Origin: Angelakisella massiliensis
GTDB lineage: Bacteria; Bacillota; Clostridia; Oscillospirales; Ruminococcaceae
Assembly (NCBI RefSeq): GCF_900104675.1
Contig: NZ_LT629945.1
Coordinates: 1,416,756-1,480,755 of the forward strand
DNA: 64,000 nucleotides
Direction of reading: 5' to 3'
Shown piece after piece: positions 1 to 8,285 of the stretch; the stretch's first letter is position 1; each line of letters begins with the position of its first letter. Below the pieces are notes generated by a model that saw nothing but the letters and a program-made list of their open reading frames with translations, was not told the origin of the DNA and ran no database searches. The translations under genes were made by a program, and so were the position numbers.

Positions 1-67
1 GTGGACATGAAAATCATCCTTTCATAAGTTGTATTTTGTTTCTGTGTGTTGGAACAACGCCTTGCTG

Positions 68-1393
68 TCAGCACGCTCTTCCTGCCTGGAAGCACCGGCA
101 GCGTTTATACAGGAGAAATCCCACCAATGCCGCCAAAAATTCAGTGATGGGACAGGCCAGCCAAACCCCGGTCATACCCAAGGAGGCGGCCAGCAGGAAA
201 GCCATGGGAATAATCAGCACAAAGCCCCGCAGGATGGAGAGCAGCTGAGCGGGCAAAGGCAGTTCCACAGAGGCGAAAAAATTGGACAGGAGGGTATTGT
301 AAGCGGCAAAAACAGAGGAAAGAAAGTAGAGACGCAGTCCTCCCTCCGCCATTGTCTGCATGGGAGCCAGACCTTCGCTGTTGAAAACAGCTGTCACCGG
401 GGAGGCGAACACAAAAAGCAGCAGCTCTGTTGCGGCTGCGATCAGTACCGCCGTCACAACGCCATACCGCTGGACCTTTCTCGCCTGATGGTAATCTCCC
501 TGACCGTAGAAGCTGCTCAGCAGGGGCTGTACTCCCTGAGCCACCCCAGTATAAACTCCTGTGGCCACCAAAGCAATGTTGGCGATTACGCCGTAGGCGG
601 CCACGCCGATGTTTCCCTCCAGGCGGAGAATGAGAAAATTAAAGAGGATCATCACAATGCCGGAGGAGAGCTGTGCTACCAGAGAGGGGAAGCCCAAAGC
701 CATTGTCTGCAAAGCGGTTTGGGGGTCCGGTTTGGTGGGAAGGAAGCGGAGGGTATGGCCTTTGCTTCGCCAATGGGGAGCCATTGCGGCCATACTGATA
801 AGAGGGGAGAGCCCGGTGGCAAAAATGGCGCCGAAAATGCCCATTCCCAGTGGAAAAATGAACAGATAGTCCAGCAGGATATTGGAGAGGCTGCCGATGA
901 TCATGGCTGCCATGGAAAGCTGGGGTCCTCCATCGTTGCGGACAAAGCACAAGAGGATATTGTTGAAAATGAAGGCAGGAGAGAACAGCAGCAGCCACCG
1001 CAGGTAGGTGCAGGTGAGAGGCAGCACAGCCCCTTCTGCCCCCAACAGAACAGCCAGTTCCTCCGCCCGGAACAGGCCCGGCAAAAGGAAGAGCACCGAA
1101 AAAAGCCCTCCCAGATACAAGGTGTTGAGATAGATATGGTTTGCCTTTTCCTCATCGCCCTGACTTTTGCAGATGGAAAATTTGGTAGCGCCGCCCATCC
1201 CCAGCATTAGGCCGGCGCCGAAAATGAAGTTATATACCGGGATGGCCAGATTCAGAGCGGTAAGGCCGTCAGCCCCCAATCCTCTGGAAATAAAAAAGGT
1301 ATCCGCCAGGATATAGCAGGATACCCCCAGGGTTCCCAGTACGCTGAGGGATGTATAACGAGCAAATTTCCTCAGACAGGATGGCTGTTCCAT
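68..1393 (-). CDS. MATE family efflux transporter
   Basis: A 441-residue polytopic membrane protein with about twelve hydrophobic segments in two similar halves, the layout of MATE (multi-antimicrobial extrusion) cation antiporters that export drugs or metabolites across the cytoplasmic membrane. The N-terminal region contains ADTFFISRGLG and a long run of conserved Gly/Pro-containing helices typical of clostridial MATE proteins. I chose the ATG at 1393 (MEQPSC) rather than an in-frame start seven codons upstream because a GGAGG site sits six bases before it. Length is usual for the family. The stop lies 67 bases from the window start, so downstream partners are not visible. Substrate cannot be told from sequence. 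Confidence 0.9.
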   Translation of the reverse strand: MEQPSCLRKFARYTSLSVLGTLGVSCYILADTFFISRGLGADGLTALNLAIPVYNFIFGAGLMLGMGGATKFSICKSQGDEEKANHIYLNTLYLGGLFSVLFLLPGLFRAEELAVLLGAEGAVLPLTCTYLRWLLLFSPAFIFNNILLCFVRNDGGPQLSMAAMIIGSLSNILLDYLFIFPLGMGIFGAIFATGLSPLISMAAMAPHWRSKGHTLRFLPTKPDPQTALQTMALGFPSLVAQLSSGIVMILFNFLILRLEGNIGVAAYGVIANIALVATGVYTGVAQGVQPLLSSFYGQGDYHQARKVQRYGVVTAVLIAAATELLLFVFASPVTAVFNSEGLAPMQTMAEGGLRLYFLSSVFAAYNTLLSNFFASVELPLPAQLLSILRGFVLIIPMAFLLAASLGMTGVWLACPITEFLAALVGFLLYKRCRCFQAGRAC

Positions 1394-1854
1394 GTAATTC
1401 CTCCCAGATAACAAAAAAGCCAGTATTTTCTATCTTCAAAGGCCTACGATAGAAAAAACTGACGTGAAATTCCCTGCCCGGCGGCAGAAAACTGTCGTAA
1501 AGATTCTTTTGTGTGGCTGCTGGACCCATCATACCATGGACTGAAATGGAAATCAAGTCCGTGTCCTCACAAACATTTTCCGACAGAAGCTGCTTGGAAA
1601 GTATCTTTCCAGAAAAAAGCGGGCTATGCTGCAATGAAAAGACAAGCGGAAGAGAAAATCCTCTTTGCTTTCAGTGGGAAGAAACCGTGCTGTTATCACT
1701 TCCTGAAAAAAATAAAGTGCTGCCGGAAATTGAAGGGGGACAATGGTTTCAATACCTATGGCGTTTGCGATGTACCGGCGGTGGAGAAGCGGTATATCAT
1801 AGATATGCCTCTGTGGGACGGCAGATTTAGCTGATGTGTCAGCAATAAAAGAGA
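1394..1854. other. intergenic region, no supported gene
   Basis: Divergent/upstream spacer of the MATE gene. Open frames of about 100 codons occur on both strands (for example around 1511-1834), but they overlap each other, are rich in Cys/Trp/Arg in a way typical of chance translation, and have no convincing ribosome site. I see no RNA gene or clear promoter box here. Confidence 0.5.
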
Positions 1855-1911
1855 ACGGAACCATGCTCTGCCCATGCTGGAAATCCAGCGGCGGAGACGG
1901 TTCCGTTTTTT
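1855..1911 (-). terminator. bidirectional stem-loop terminator
   Basis: ACGGAACC at 1855-1862 pairs with GGTTCCGT at 1899-1906. On the plus strand it is followed by a run of T; on the minus strand the distal arm is followed by TCTCTTTTATT. It lies 26 bases past the stop of the small minus-strand gene ending at 1937, so its likely job is to end that transcript. Confidence 0.55.
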
Positions 1912-1936
1912 CATAAGAAGCCTGTGGGGGCAGAAA

Positions 1937-2098
1937 TCATTTTCTTCTTTCCACCGCTCTGAGAATAAAGCATCCCATTACGGCAATGGAAAGGATGACG
2001 CCAAGATATCCTTCCATATTCAGCGCCCCTCCCAGAAAAATGCCGGCGAGACCGGACAGAACAGTTGCGGCAAATGCTGTGAAAAGATTTGTTTTCAC
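1937..2098 (-). CDS. small membrane protein (53 aa)
   Basis: A short protein of unknown function. From a GTG start at 2098 it would begin with KTNLFTAFAATV and contain two hydrophobic helices separated by a short loop (GGALNMEGYLG), ending in a basic tail (RAVERRK), so it should be an integral membrane hairpin with the tail inside. The GTG is preferred over an ATG two codons upstream because GGAGGG ends seven bases before the GTG, whereas the ATG abuts it. A terminator follows directly. I do not recognise the family; the hydrophobic pattern and ribosome site make it more likely real than not. Confidence 0.5.
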   Translation of the reverse strand: MKTNLFTAFAATVLSGLAGIFLGGALNMEGYLGVILSIAVMGCFILRAVERRK

Positions 2099-2104
2099 CC
2101 TCAT

Positions 2105-2432
2105 ACCCTCCCCGCTCATTTCTGTAATGATTATACCAGACTCGGCGGCAAAAGGACAGAGGCCATGGCAGAGGTTTTCAGCACGGGGAATGCCATCATC
2201 CAAAATGGGGCTATATTCAAGCTTTCAGCCGATGGCAGATGGGAGGGGATATGGTCTTGGAAAGGAAAACATGGTGCCGGGGGATTTTCATATAGCTTTT
2301 GTCAGACAAGCTTGCGCGCAGCCAGGGGTAACTTTACCGTTCCATCACACAGCGGTCAGGGGACGAGGGGCATTTTTTACATTATCGTAACAAAGAGGCT
2401 GTCCAAAGCAGGTATAATCAGATTCAGAAGTG
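2105..2432. other. divergent intergenic region
   Basis: Spacer between the small minus-strand gene and the plus-strand peptidase gene. A TATAAT-like box occurs at 2413-2418 but no good -35 partner. No coding frame has a ribosome site. Confidence 0.4.
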
Positions 2433-2470
2433 AGGCGGGAGGAGAGTTTTCCGGTCCCGCCTTGCTTTTT
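2433..2470 (+). terminator. GC-rich stem-loop with T-run
   Basis: GGCGGGA at about 2434-2440 pairs with TCCCGCC at 2455-2461, followed by TTGCTTTTTT. It has the form of an intrinsic terminator on the plus strand, although no plus-strand gene precedes it. It may end a short leader or stray transcript before the peptidase promoter. Confidence 0.5.
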
Positions 2471-2490
2471 TCGTGAAAATCCGGTATAAT
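2463..2490 (+). promoter_or_regulatory. candidate sigma-A promoter of the M23 peptidase gene
   Basis: TTGCTT at 2463-2468 and TATAAT at 2485-2490 with a 16-base spacer, about 70 bases before the ATG at 2563. The -35 is imperfect and shares bases with the preceding T-run. Confidence 0.4.
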
Positions 2491-2562
2491 TCTAAAGATT
2501 GTAGAAGAATATTTCGGCTGGAAAATTCCGGCCATAGAAAATACCGTGAAAGGAGGCGGCAC

Positions 2563-4518
2563 ATGGAGAACAACCGCAGACCCAGCGACAAGGCGGTTTC
2601 TGAGGAAGAAAACGAGCGGGAAGCGCCGGAACAGCAGGCTCAGCAGCAGGTTGCCTCCGGTGAAGCCGGGGGAAAAAAGAAGAAAGTAAAATTTTCTTTT
2701 TCCCGTCTGGGCCGTTTGGCGCCCAAAGGGATTCCGTTTCGCAAAAAAGATATGCTTCCAACCAAGGAGGAGCAGAAGGAAGATACTTCCGGATTGTCCG
2801 GACGATATCTGGAGTGGGTCTATCACGAATGCTATTATATTGGAATGCAGCTGATCCGGGACGTCAATGATTTCAAGCGTCTGATTCAGAAAGCGTTTAT
2901 CTGGCTGTGGTATACCATTCCTCCCATACTGGAAAGCGCGCGGCGGCGGGTGGTTACCTTTTTTGACCGTATCGCAGGCGCGTGTCTGGCTCCTTTTGAT
3001 GATATCACCCTCAAAACAAAAACCTTGGGCAAAGATTTGCGCGCCGGAGCGTGGAAAAAGGAAGGGGAGAAAAAGCCAGGTCCTTTGCGGCTGATTGCGG
3101 GATATTTCCATTCTCTGGGACGGCCCCTCAATCAGATCGCCAACTTTATTGCTCCCATTATCGGATGTACCATTCTGGCGGCGGTGATCCTTTATTTTGA
3201 CGGCATCGACTATGCCCTGGAGGTGGAATACTCCGGTCAGAAGCTGGGATGCATCGCCAGTGAGAGCGACTTTTATGAGGCGCAGAACATGGTGCTGGAC
3301 CGTCTGCTGGAGGAGGAATACCTGGCCCCTGAGGACAGCAAACCATCCTTCCGGCTGGTCATTGCCAATGAGGACAGCCTGATTGATACCGACACCCTGG
3401 CCAACAAGATCCTTTCCGCCTCCCGCAACGAAGTGGAACAGGCCGACGGTATTTATATTGACGGCCAGTTTTTGGGCGCGGTGGAGGATGGCACCGAGTT
3501 TCTGTTTTATATCGATTCCATCCTGGAAAGCTACCGCACCGGTACTGAACATGAGCTGGTACAGTTTGTCAAGAAGGTGGCGCTGCGGGAGGGAGTCTAT
3601 CCTGTCAGCTCCATCAAATCTGTTTTTGAAATCAAGAACAGTTTGGAATCCAACAAGGATTATCAGATCGATTATCAGGTGCTCCCCGGCGATACGCTGG
3701 AATCGGTGGCTCAGGCCAACAATACCACAGTGGAAAGCCTGATGGAGCTTAATCCTCAGTTGGAAAGCAGGCTGGATGAGGACGCCGAAGAAGGACAGCT
3801 GCCCCGCCTTTGGACCGGCGAGACTTTGACGGTGGCCCGGTTCGACCTGAGCCTGGGAATCCAGGTCACACGGCGTGAAACCTATACCGAAGAGCTGGAT
3901 TACGAGATAGAGTATGTGGATGACAACCGGTATCCGGAGGGCTATGTGGAGACCATCAGCATGGGCGTGGCCGGAGAACAGACGGTTGTCTCGGATATCA
4001 CTTATATTGACGGAGAAAAGGTCGATGAAAATCGCATCAGCGTCACCGTTACAAAGGAGCCGGTCAATGCGCAGCAGCGCCGTGGTACTCTGCGGCCCAG
4101 CCAGTATCTGACCAGCAGCGATGATACCAGCGCCAACTTTATCTGGCCGGTGGACGGCGGCTATATGAGCGCCGGTCTGTACGGCTACTACGGCCATACC
4201 GGTATGGATATCGCCTGCAGCCAGGGTACTGCTATCCGGGCCTCCCGGGCAGGTTATGTCACCTACGCCAGCAACTATTCCAACGGTGCTTATGGTAAAC
4301 GTGTGGATATCAGCCATGGCAACGGTGTGATGACCCGTTATGCCCACTGCTCGCAGGTGCTGGTTGCGCCGGGCGATTATGTGGAGCAGGGCCAGCTGAT
4401 CGCGTTGGTGGGACGAACCGGAAACGCTACGGGCAATCACTGCCATTTTGAAATCCGTATCAACGGTCAGATCATGAACCCGGCAAACTATATCGGCACC
4501 TATTATCCCGGCAGATAA
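2563..4518 (+). CDS. membrane-anchored LysM-G5-M23 peptidoglycan hydrolase
   Basis: A 651-residue protein. Residues 1 to about 195 are charged, predicted cytoplasmic, and include a Lys-rich stretch; one transmembrane helix follows (near IIGCTILAAVILYF), so the rest is extracytoplasmic. A LysM domain (YQVLPGDTLESVAQ) is followed by a G5 domain (RRETYTEELDYEI) and a C-terminal M23 endopeptidase with the zinc motifs HTGMD and HCHFE. It should cleave peptide bonds in peptidoglycan at the cell surface. Start chosen at ATG 2563 because AGGAGG lies six bases upstream. A strong terminator follows. The long cytoplasmic N-terminus is unlike secreted M23 enzymes and may carry regulation; that is inference. 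Confidence 0.9.
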   Translation: MENNRRPSDKAVSEEENEREAPEQQAQQQVASGEAGGKKKKVKFSFSRLGRLAPKGIPFRKKDMLPTKEEQKEDTSGLSGRYLEWVYHECYYIGMQLIRDVNDFKRLIQKAFIWLWYTIPPILESARRRVVTFFDRIAGACLAPFDDITLKTKTLGKDLRAGAWKKEGEKKPGPLRLIAGYFHSLGRPLNQIANFIAPIIGCTILAAVILYFDGIDYALEVEYSGQKLGCIASESDFYEAQNMVLDRLLEEEYLAPEDSKPSFRLVIANEDSLIDTDTLANKILSASRNEVEQADGIYIDGQFLGAVEDGTEFLFYIDSILESYRTGTEHELVQFVKKVALREGVYPVSSIKSVFEIKNSLESNKDYQIDYQVLPGDTLESVAQANNTTVESLMELNPQLESRLDEDAEEGQLPRLWTGETLTVARFDLSLGIQVTRRETYTEELDYEIEYVDDNRYPEGYVETISMGVAGEQTVVSDITYIDGEKVDENRISVTVTKEPVNAQQRRGTLRPSQYLTSSDDTSANFIWPVDGGYMSAGLYGYYGHTGMDIACSQGTAIRASRAGYVTYASNYSNGAYGKRVDISHGNGVMTRYAHCSQVLVAPGDYVEQGQLIALVGRTGNATGNHCHFEIRINGQIMNPANYIGTYYPGR

Positions 4519-4542
4519 CCAGAGTTTTGGAATATCGAACTC

Positions 4543-4597
4543 ACAGGGAACACTTTCAGCGGTTTAAAACGCGGCGAAGGTGTTCCCTGTTTCTTTG
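4543..4597 (+). terminator. intrinsic terminator after the M23 peptidase gene
   Basis: ACAGGGAACAC at 4543-4553 pairs with GTGTTCCCTGT at 4580-4590, followed by TTCTTTGCTTT. Placed 24 bases past the stop codon. Confidence 0.75.
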
Positions 4598-4969
4598 CTT
4601 TCAGGAGCCTTAGGCATAGTGGCCTTAGATGAGAAAGCAGGTTCTGAAAGCTTTCAGGCGGGGCGCTTGGGGACCCAAAAACGTCTTTTCCGGCAGGTAA
4701 AGGAGCCTCTAAGGGTTCCAATATGCTTCATATGATGAGAAGACATACGCCTGCCCAGCATCGCCGGAATGGAGCAGACACTTTTGCCATAGAAAATCGG
4801 AGAACCGCTGCCTTTTGGGCATAGGTCCTCCGATTGAAATGCTGTTGTGAAATTGTGATTTTTTCTGCCGGAGAAAAAGGATGTCTCAAGCCATAAACCA
4901 ATACTTTTCCGGTCGGCTTTCCCAAAGGAGATTTGGCCTTTGGTTCATGCCCGTCAGGTGGAGAGCGGT
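4598..4969. other. convergent intergenic region
   Basis: Spacer between two convergent genes. I see no ribosome site with an open frame and no clear RNA gene. No obvious T-rich stem-loop serves the minus-strand gene that ends at 4970. Confidence 0.4.
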
Positions 4970-6736
4970 TCAGCCTTCTTCCGCATAGGCTCCGATGAAC
5001 AGATTCCAGCCGTTGGGATAATCATACCAGTTTATCAGCTGCTCCGCTGCCAGATACTGTTGACCATACCAGAACAGGGGGACCACAGCACGGTCCTTTT
5101 GCACCAACAGTTCCTCCGCCTGGTGCAGCAGCTGGATTTTGGAGGGCTGCTGTTTTTCCTCTTCCTCCTGCGAAGCGGCTTCGCTTTCTTCCTCGGATTG
5201 CTGCTGAGTATCGGGGGTGGAGGATTCCTCCGGGGTGGAAGAGCTTTCGTCGCTTTCCTCCCCCTCGGTGTCTTCCTCAGGCATACTCAGAACCTCAGCT
5301 CCATAGCCTCCGGCCACCAGCTGGTCAAATTCCTGGCTGCTGTAGCCGGTGACATTCTGGGCGCCATCGGTGATCCAGCCCAGGAGAAAGGTTCCGGGAT
5401 CGGTGCGCCCGGAAAGGAAGGCGCTGCGGGTAACGTCAAAATCTCCCTCTGTCAGGGCTTGCTGATAGTCATCCCAGCCCAAAGCCCGGATCTCTGTTTT
5501 CAGGCCCAGCTTTTGCTGCCAGACCCCGCAGACATATTCAGCTACACGGGTATGAAGAGCGCTGTCGTTGGTGAGATAAACCAGGGTGGGCAGCTTTGAT
5601 GGATCCTCCCATCCCGCTTCTTTCAGCAGCTCCAGAGCTGCCTGGGCGGAGTCCTCACCAAAGGTTTCCAGCAGGGAGCCCCCTTCTTTTCGGAAGTCCC
5701 CTTCCTCACCGGTGGTTCCTCCGGGAATCAAAGCCTCGGCGGCGGTGCTGCCATCCCGCAGCTGCGCTGCCAGCTCCTCCCGATCCAGTACCATGGACAA
5801 AGCCTGGCGTACCAGGGGATCGCCATATCCTTCCCGGCCATCCTTAAAAGCCAGGGAATAGGTGCCCAGCAGCGGCTGACGGCACAGCTGGGTGTCTCCC
5901 GCTTCTTCCAGCTCCAGCAGGGGCAGTGTTTTGGCAAAGAGGATCTTGCCGGACTTATAGGCTTCCGCTACAGCCTGCTCATCGTCGGAGAGCACGAAAT
6001 TAAGTGTTTGGGTAGCCGTTGCCTGAGGATTATGGTACTGCTCATTGGCGGTAAGGGTCAGACTTTGGTCGTGCAGCCACTCCTTGATCACATAGGGACC
6101 GTTACAGGGATATTTTTGCACATCGTTGGACCAGCCCTCAGGATTGGCGGAAACCACATCCTCCCGCAGGGGAGCAAAGACAGGGGAGGCCAGCCTGGTG
6201 AGAAAATCCGGGCAGTCCCAGCCAAGGGTCACCATCAGCGCGCCGTCCTCACTGGCAGAGACCCCCAGCTGGTCCGGCTCCATCGTCCCTTCCGCCACAG
6301 CCTGCGCGTTGAGGATGGGATAAAGCTCATAGGCAAGGGGAGAGGCGGTATCGGCAGAAAGGACCCTTTTCCATGCGTAGATAAAATCCTGAGGGGTGAC
6401 AGCTTGTCCGTCATTCCATTTGGCCTGAGGATTGAGCTGGAAGGTGTACACAGGAAGGCCCTCGTCATTAAAGCCCTTCTGCCAGCTTTCCGCTGCGCCG
6501 GGCATGGGCTCCATTGACTCCGAGAGGCTCACCAATCCTTCCAGAATATGAAGCAGATAGCTTTGCTCCGCAGTTGTTTGGGCAAAGGCAGGGTCCAGAG
6601 AATCCGGTTCCCCGCCCAGCTGGATGTTCAGGGCGCTTTCCACCACCGGAGCGGGAGTGACAGAGGTTTCTTCCTCACCGCAGCCGGTCAGCAGGATCAA
6701 TGCGCCGGCCAGCATCAGTGCAAAAATTTTTTTCAT
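4970..6736 (-). CDS. oligopeptide-type ABC transporter substrate-binding lipoprotein
   Basis: A 588-residue family 5 extracellular solute-binding protein (OppA/DppA type). It starts with a lipoprotein signal (MKKIFALMLAGALILLTGC), and the mature body carries family features such as the conserved KWNDGQAVTPQDFIYAWKRV block and GPYVIKEW. It would capture peptides outside the membrane for an ABC importer, but no permease or ATPase gene is adjacent. An acidic, Ser/Glu/Gln-rich insert of about 50 residues (roughly 484-533) interrupts the C-terminal lobe. Start chosen at 6736 because it begins the signal peptide; the ribosome site is weak (GGAATGGAAG). Peptide binding rather than another ligand is inferred from family. 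Confidence 0.9.
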   Translation of the reverse strand: MKKIFALMLAGALILLTGCGEEETSVTPAPVVESALNIQLGGEPDSLDPAFAQTTAEQSYLLHILEGLVSLSESMEPMPGAAESWQKGFNDEGLPVYTFQLNPQAKWNDGQAVTPQDFIYAWKRVLSADTASPLAYELYPILNAQAVAEGTMEPDQLGVSASEDGALMVTLGWDCPDFLTRLASPVFAPLREDVVSANPEGWSNDVQKYPCNGPYVIKEWLHDQSLTLTANEQYHNPQATATQTLNFVLSDDEQAVAEAYKSGKILFAKTLPLLELEEAGDTQLCRQPLLGTYSLAFKDGREGYGDPLVRQALSMVLDREELAAQLRDGSTAAEALIPGGTTGEEGDFRKEGGSLLETFGEDSAQAALELLKEAGWEDPSKLPTLVYLTNDSALHTRVAEYVCGVWQQKLGLKTEIRALGWDDYQQALTEGDFDVTRSAFLSGRTDPGTFLLGWITDGAQNVTGYSSQEFDQLVAGGYGAEVLSMPEEDTEGEESDESSSTPEESSTPDTQQQSEEESEAASQEEEEKQQPSKIQLLHQAEELLVQKDRAVVPLFWYGQQYLAAEQLINWYDYPNGWNLFIGAYAEEG

Positions 6737-7096
6737 AGTGCGTAGACTTCCATTCCGCCGACAGCGCGGCACAAATTTTTTTGAAAGGGACAATTTTTTG
6801 CTCCCCTCATTCGTTCTGTATTATCATACCCAAAAAAACGGAAAATGGAAAGAGGCTGGGAACATTTTTCCCTTTTTGTAAAGAAGAGGGTTTGGAGAGG
6901 CCTTTTATTGGAAAAAAACAGCTTCGGCGGTGGAATCACGATTTTGTAAGAGAAAAACTGTAAACAAATCATGAAAATTCACACAGAGAGCGGTTTTTAT
7001 GCTAAAATAAAATGTCATTGGTCTGTCCCCAGAGGGACAGAGGAAAGAACAGGGAGGCGGAGCTGTCAAAACCGCCTTTGGAAGGGAAGTAATCCA
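6737..7096. other. divergent intergenic region with small hairpins
   Basis: Between the minus-strand binding protein and plus-strand cysteine desulfurase. It holds CTGTCCC...GGGACAG and GGCGG...CCGCC small stem-loops just before the desulfurase ribosome site. A TAAAAT box lies near 7005-7010 with a TTCACA at nonstandard spacing. No gene or recognised riboswitch is visible. Confidence 0.4.
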
Positions 7097-8236
7097 GTGG
7101 AAACTTATCTGGACAACAGCGCCACCACCAGGGTATCGGATACGGTTGCCGCGCTGATACACCGCATGATGACCGAGGAATATGGCAATCCCTCTTCCCT
7201 GCACCGCAAAGGCTTTCTGGCGGAGCAGAGGATGACTGCCGCCAGGGAACAGATCGCGGCAGTGCTGGGGGTGCGGCGGGAGGAGATCGCCTTCACCTCC
7301 TGTGGCAGCGAGGCCAATAATTTAGCGGTGCTGGGAGCGGTCCGGGCCAATCGCCGGACAGGCAGCAAGGTGGTGACCACGGCGGTGGAGCATGATTCTC
7401 TGCTGGCGGCTGCAGCTCAGCTGGAAAAGGAAGGCTTTCAGGTAGTGCGGGTGGCCCCACGGTCCGACGGTTCTCTGGACCCTCAGGAGGTGGCGGCCCA
7501 GGTGGACGAAAATACCGTGCTGGTGTCGGTGATGCACGTCAACAGTGAAACCGGCGCCATCAACGATTTGCGGACCATTGCCCGGCTGGCCAAGCGGAAC
7601 AATCCCAAGGTTCTGGTTCATGGAGACTGTGTCCAGAGCTTCGGACGGCTGCCCATCGCCCCTGAAAGCTGGAAGCTGGATCTGGTGACCATGAGCGGCC
7701 ACAAGATCCATGGCCCAAAGGGGGTGGCGGCCCTTTATCACCGCAAGGGTGTGCGGGTACAGCCTCTTTATTATGGTTCCGCCCAGGAGTATGGATTTCA
7801 TCCTGGCACCGAGAATGTCCCGGGCATCTGCGGATTTGGCTTGGCGGCGGAGGAAATCTGGGCCGGCCAGAAGAAAAATATGGCTCTTTATACAGAGCTT
7901 AGGCAGCTTTTGCTGGAAAAATGCAGGGAAATCCCCGGGGTGTGCATCAATTCGCCCCTGGATGGAGCACCTTATATTACGAACCTGTCTGTTCCCGGTG
8001 TCCGTTCTGAGGTGATGATCCATTATCTGGAGCAGTTGGGCATTTATGTTTCCAGTGGCTCTGCCTGTTCCAAAGGAGCCCGAAGCCATGTCCTCACTGC
8101 CATGGCGCTGCCTCTGGAGCGGGTGGACAGCGCGGTACGGGTGAGCCTGTGCCGGGACAATACGCCGGAGGATATTGAATATTTCTGTGTCTGTCTGGCC
8201 AAGGGAGCCCGGGAGATCGCCCGGGTGAGATCCTGA
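7097..8236 (+). CDS. cysteine desulfurase (NifS/IscS-like), partner of ThiI
   Basis: A 379-residue PLP-dependent class V aminotransferase that removes sulfur from cysteine to give a persulfide. It starts with the family signature YLDNSATT, has the PLP-lysine block SGHKIHGPKG and the active-site cysteine in SGSACSKG. The GTG at 7097 is chosen because the conserved N-terminus begins there and GGAAGGGAAG precedes it; upstream in-frame codons are not conserved in style. The next gene, 49 bases on, encodes ThiI, and in Bacillus subtilis a dedicated desulfurase (NifZ) next to a short ThiI supplies sulfur for tRNA 4-thiouridine; the same role is inferred here. Confidence 0.92.
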   Translation: METYLDNSATTRVSDTVAALIHRMMTEEYGNPSSLHRKGFLAEQRMTAAREQIAAVLGVRREEIAFTSCGSEANNLAVLGAVRANRRTGSKVVTTAVEHDSLLAAAAQLEKEGFQVVRVAPRSDGSLDPQEVAAQVDENTVLVSVMHVNSETGAINDLRTIARLAKRNNPKVLVHGDCVQSFGRLPIAPESWKLDLVTMSGHKIHGPKGVAALYHRKGVRVQPLYYGSAQEYGFHPGTENVPGICGFGLAAEEIWAGQKKNMALYTELRQLLLEKCREIPGVCINSPLDGAPYITNLSVPGVRSEVMIHYLEQLGIYVSSGSACSKGARSHVLTAMALPLERVDSAVRVSLCRDNTPEDIEYFCVCLAKGAREIARVRS

Positions 8237-8285
8237 ACAATAAGAATGAATCCGCCTTTAGGGCGCTGCAGAGGAGAGAAAATAA

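Noticed and set aside
1394-1414. Seven extra N-terminal residues on the MATE protein
   Set aside because: The ribosome site GGAGG falls inside that stretch, so the ATG at 1393 must be the start.
1511-1864. Overlapping frames of about 100 codons on both strands
   Set aside because: No ribosome site, no hydrophobic or domain pattern, and three frames compete for the same bases.
2377-4446. A 689-codon minus-strand frame opposite the M23 peptidase gene
   Set aside because: Its opposite strand encodes clear LysM, G5 and M23 domains with AGGAGG; the antisense frame has no recognisable domain.
7021-7096. Possible riboswitch before the cysteine desulfurase
   Set aside because: Only two short hairpins are present and no conserved core such as TPP, SAM or T-box motifs can be found.
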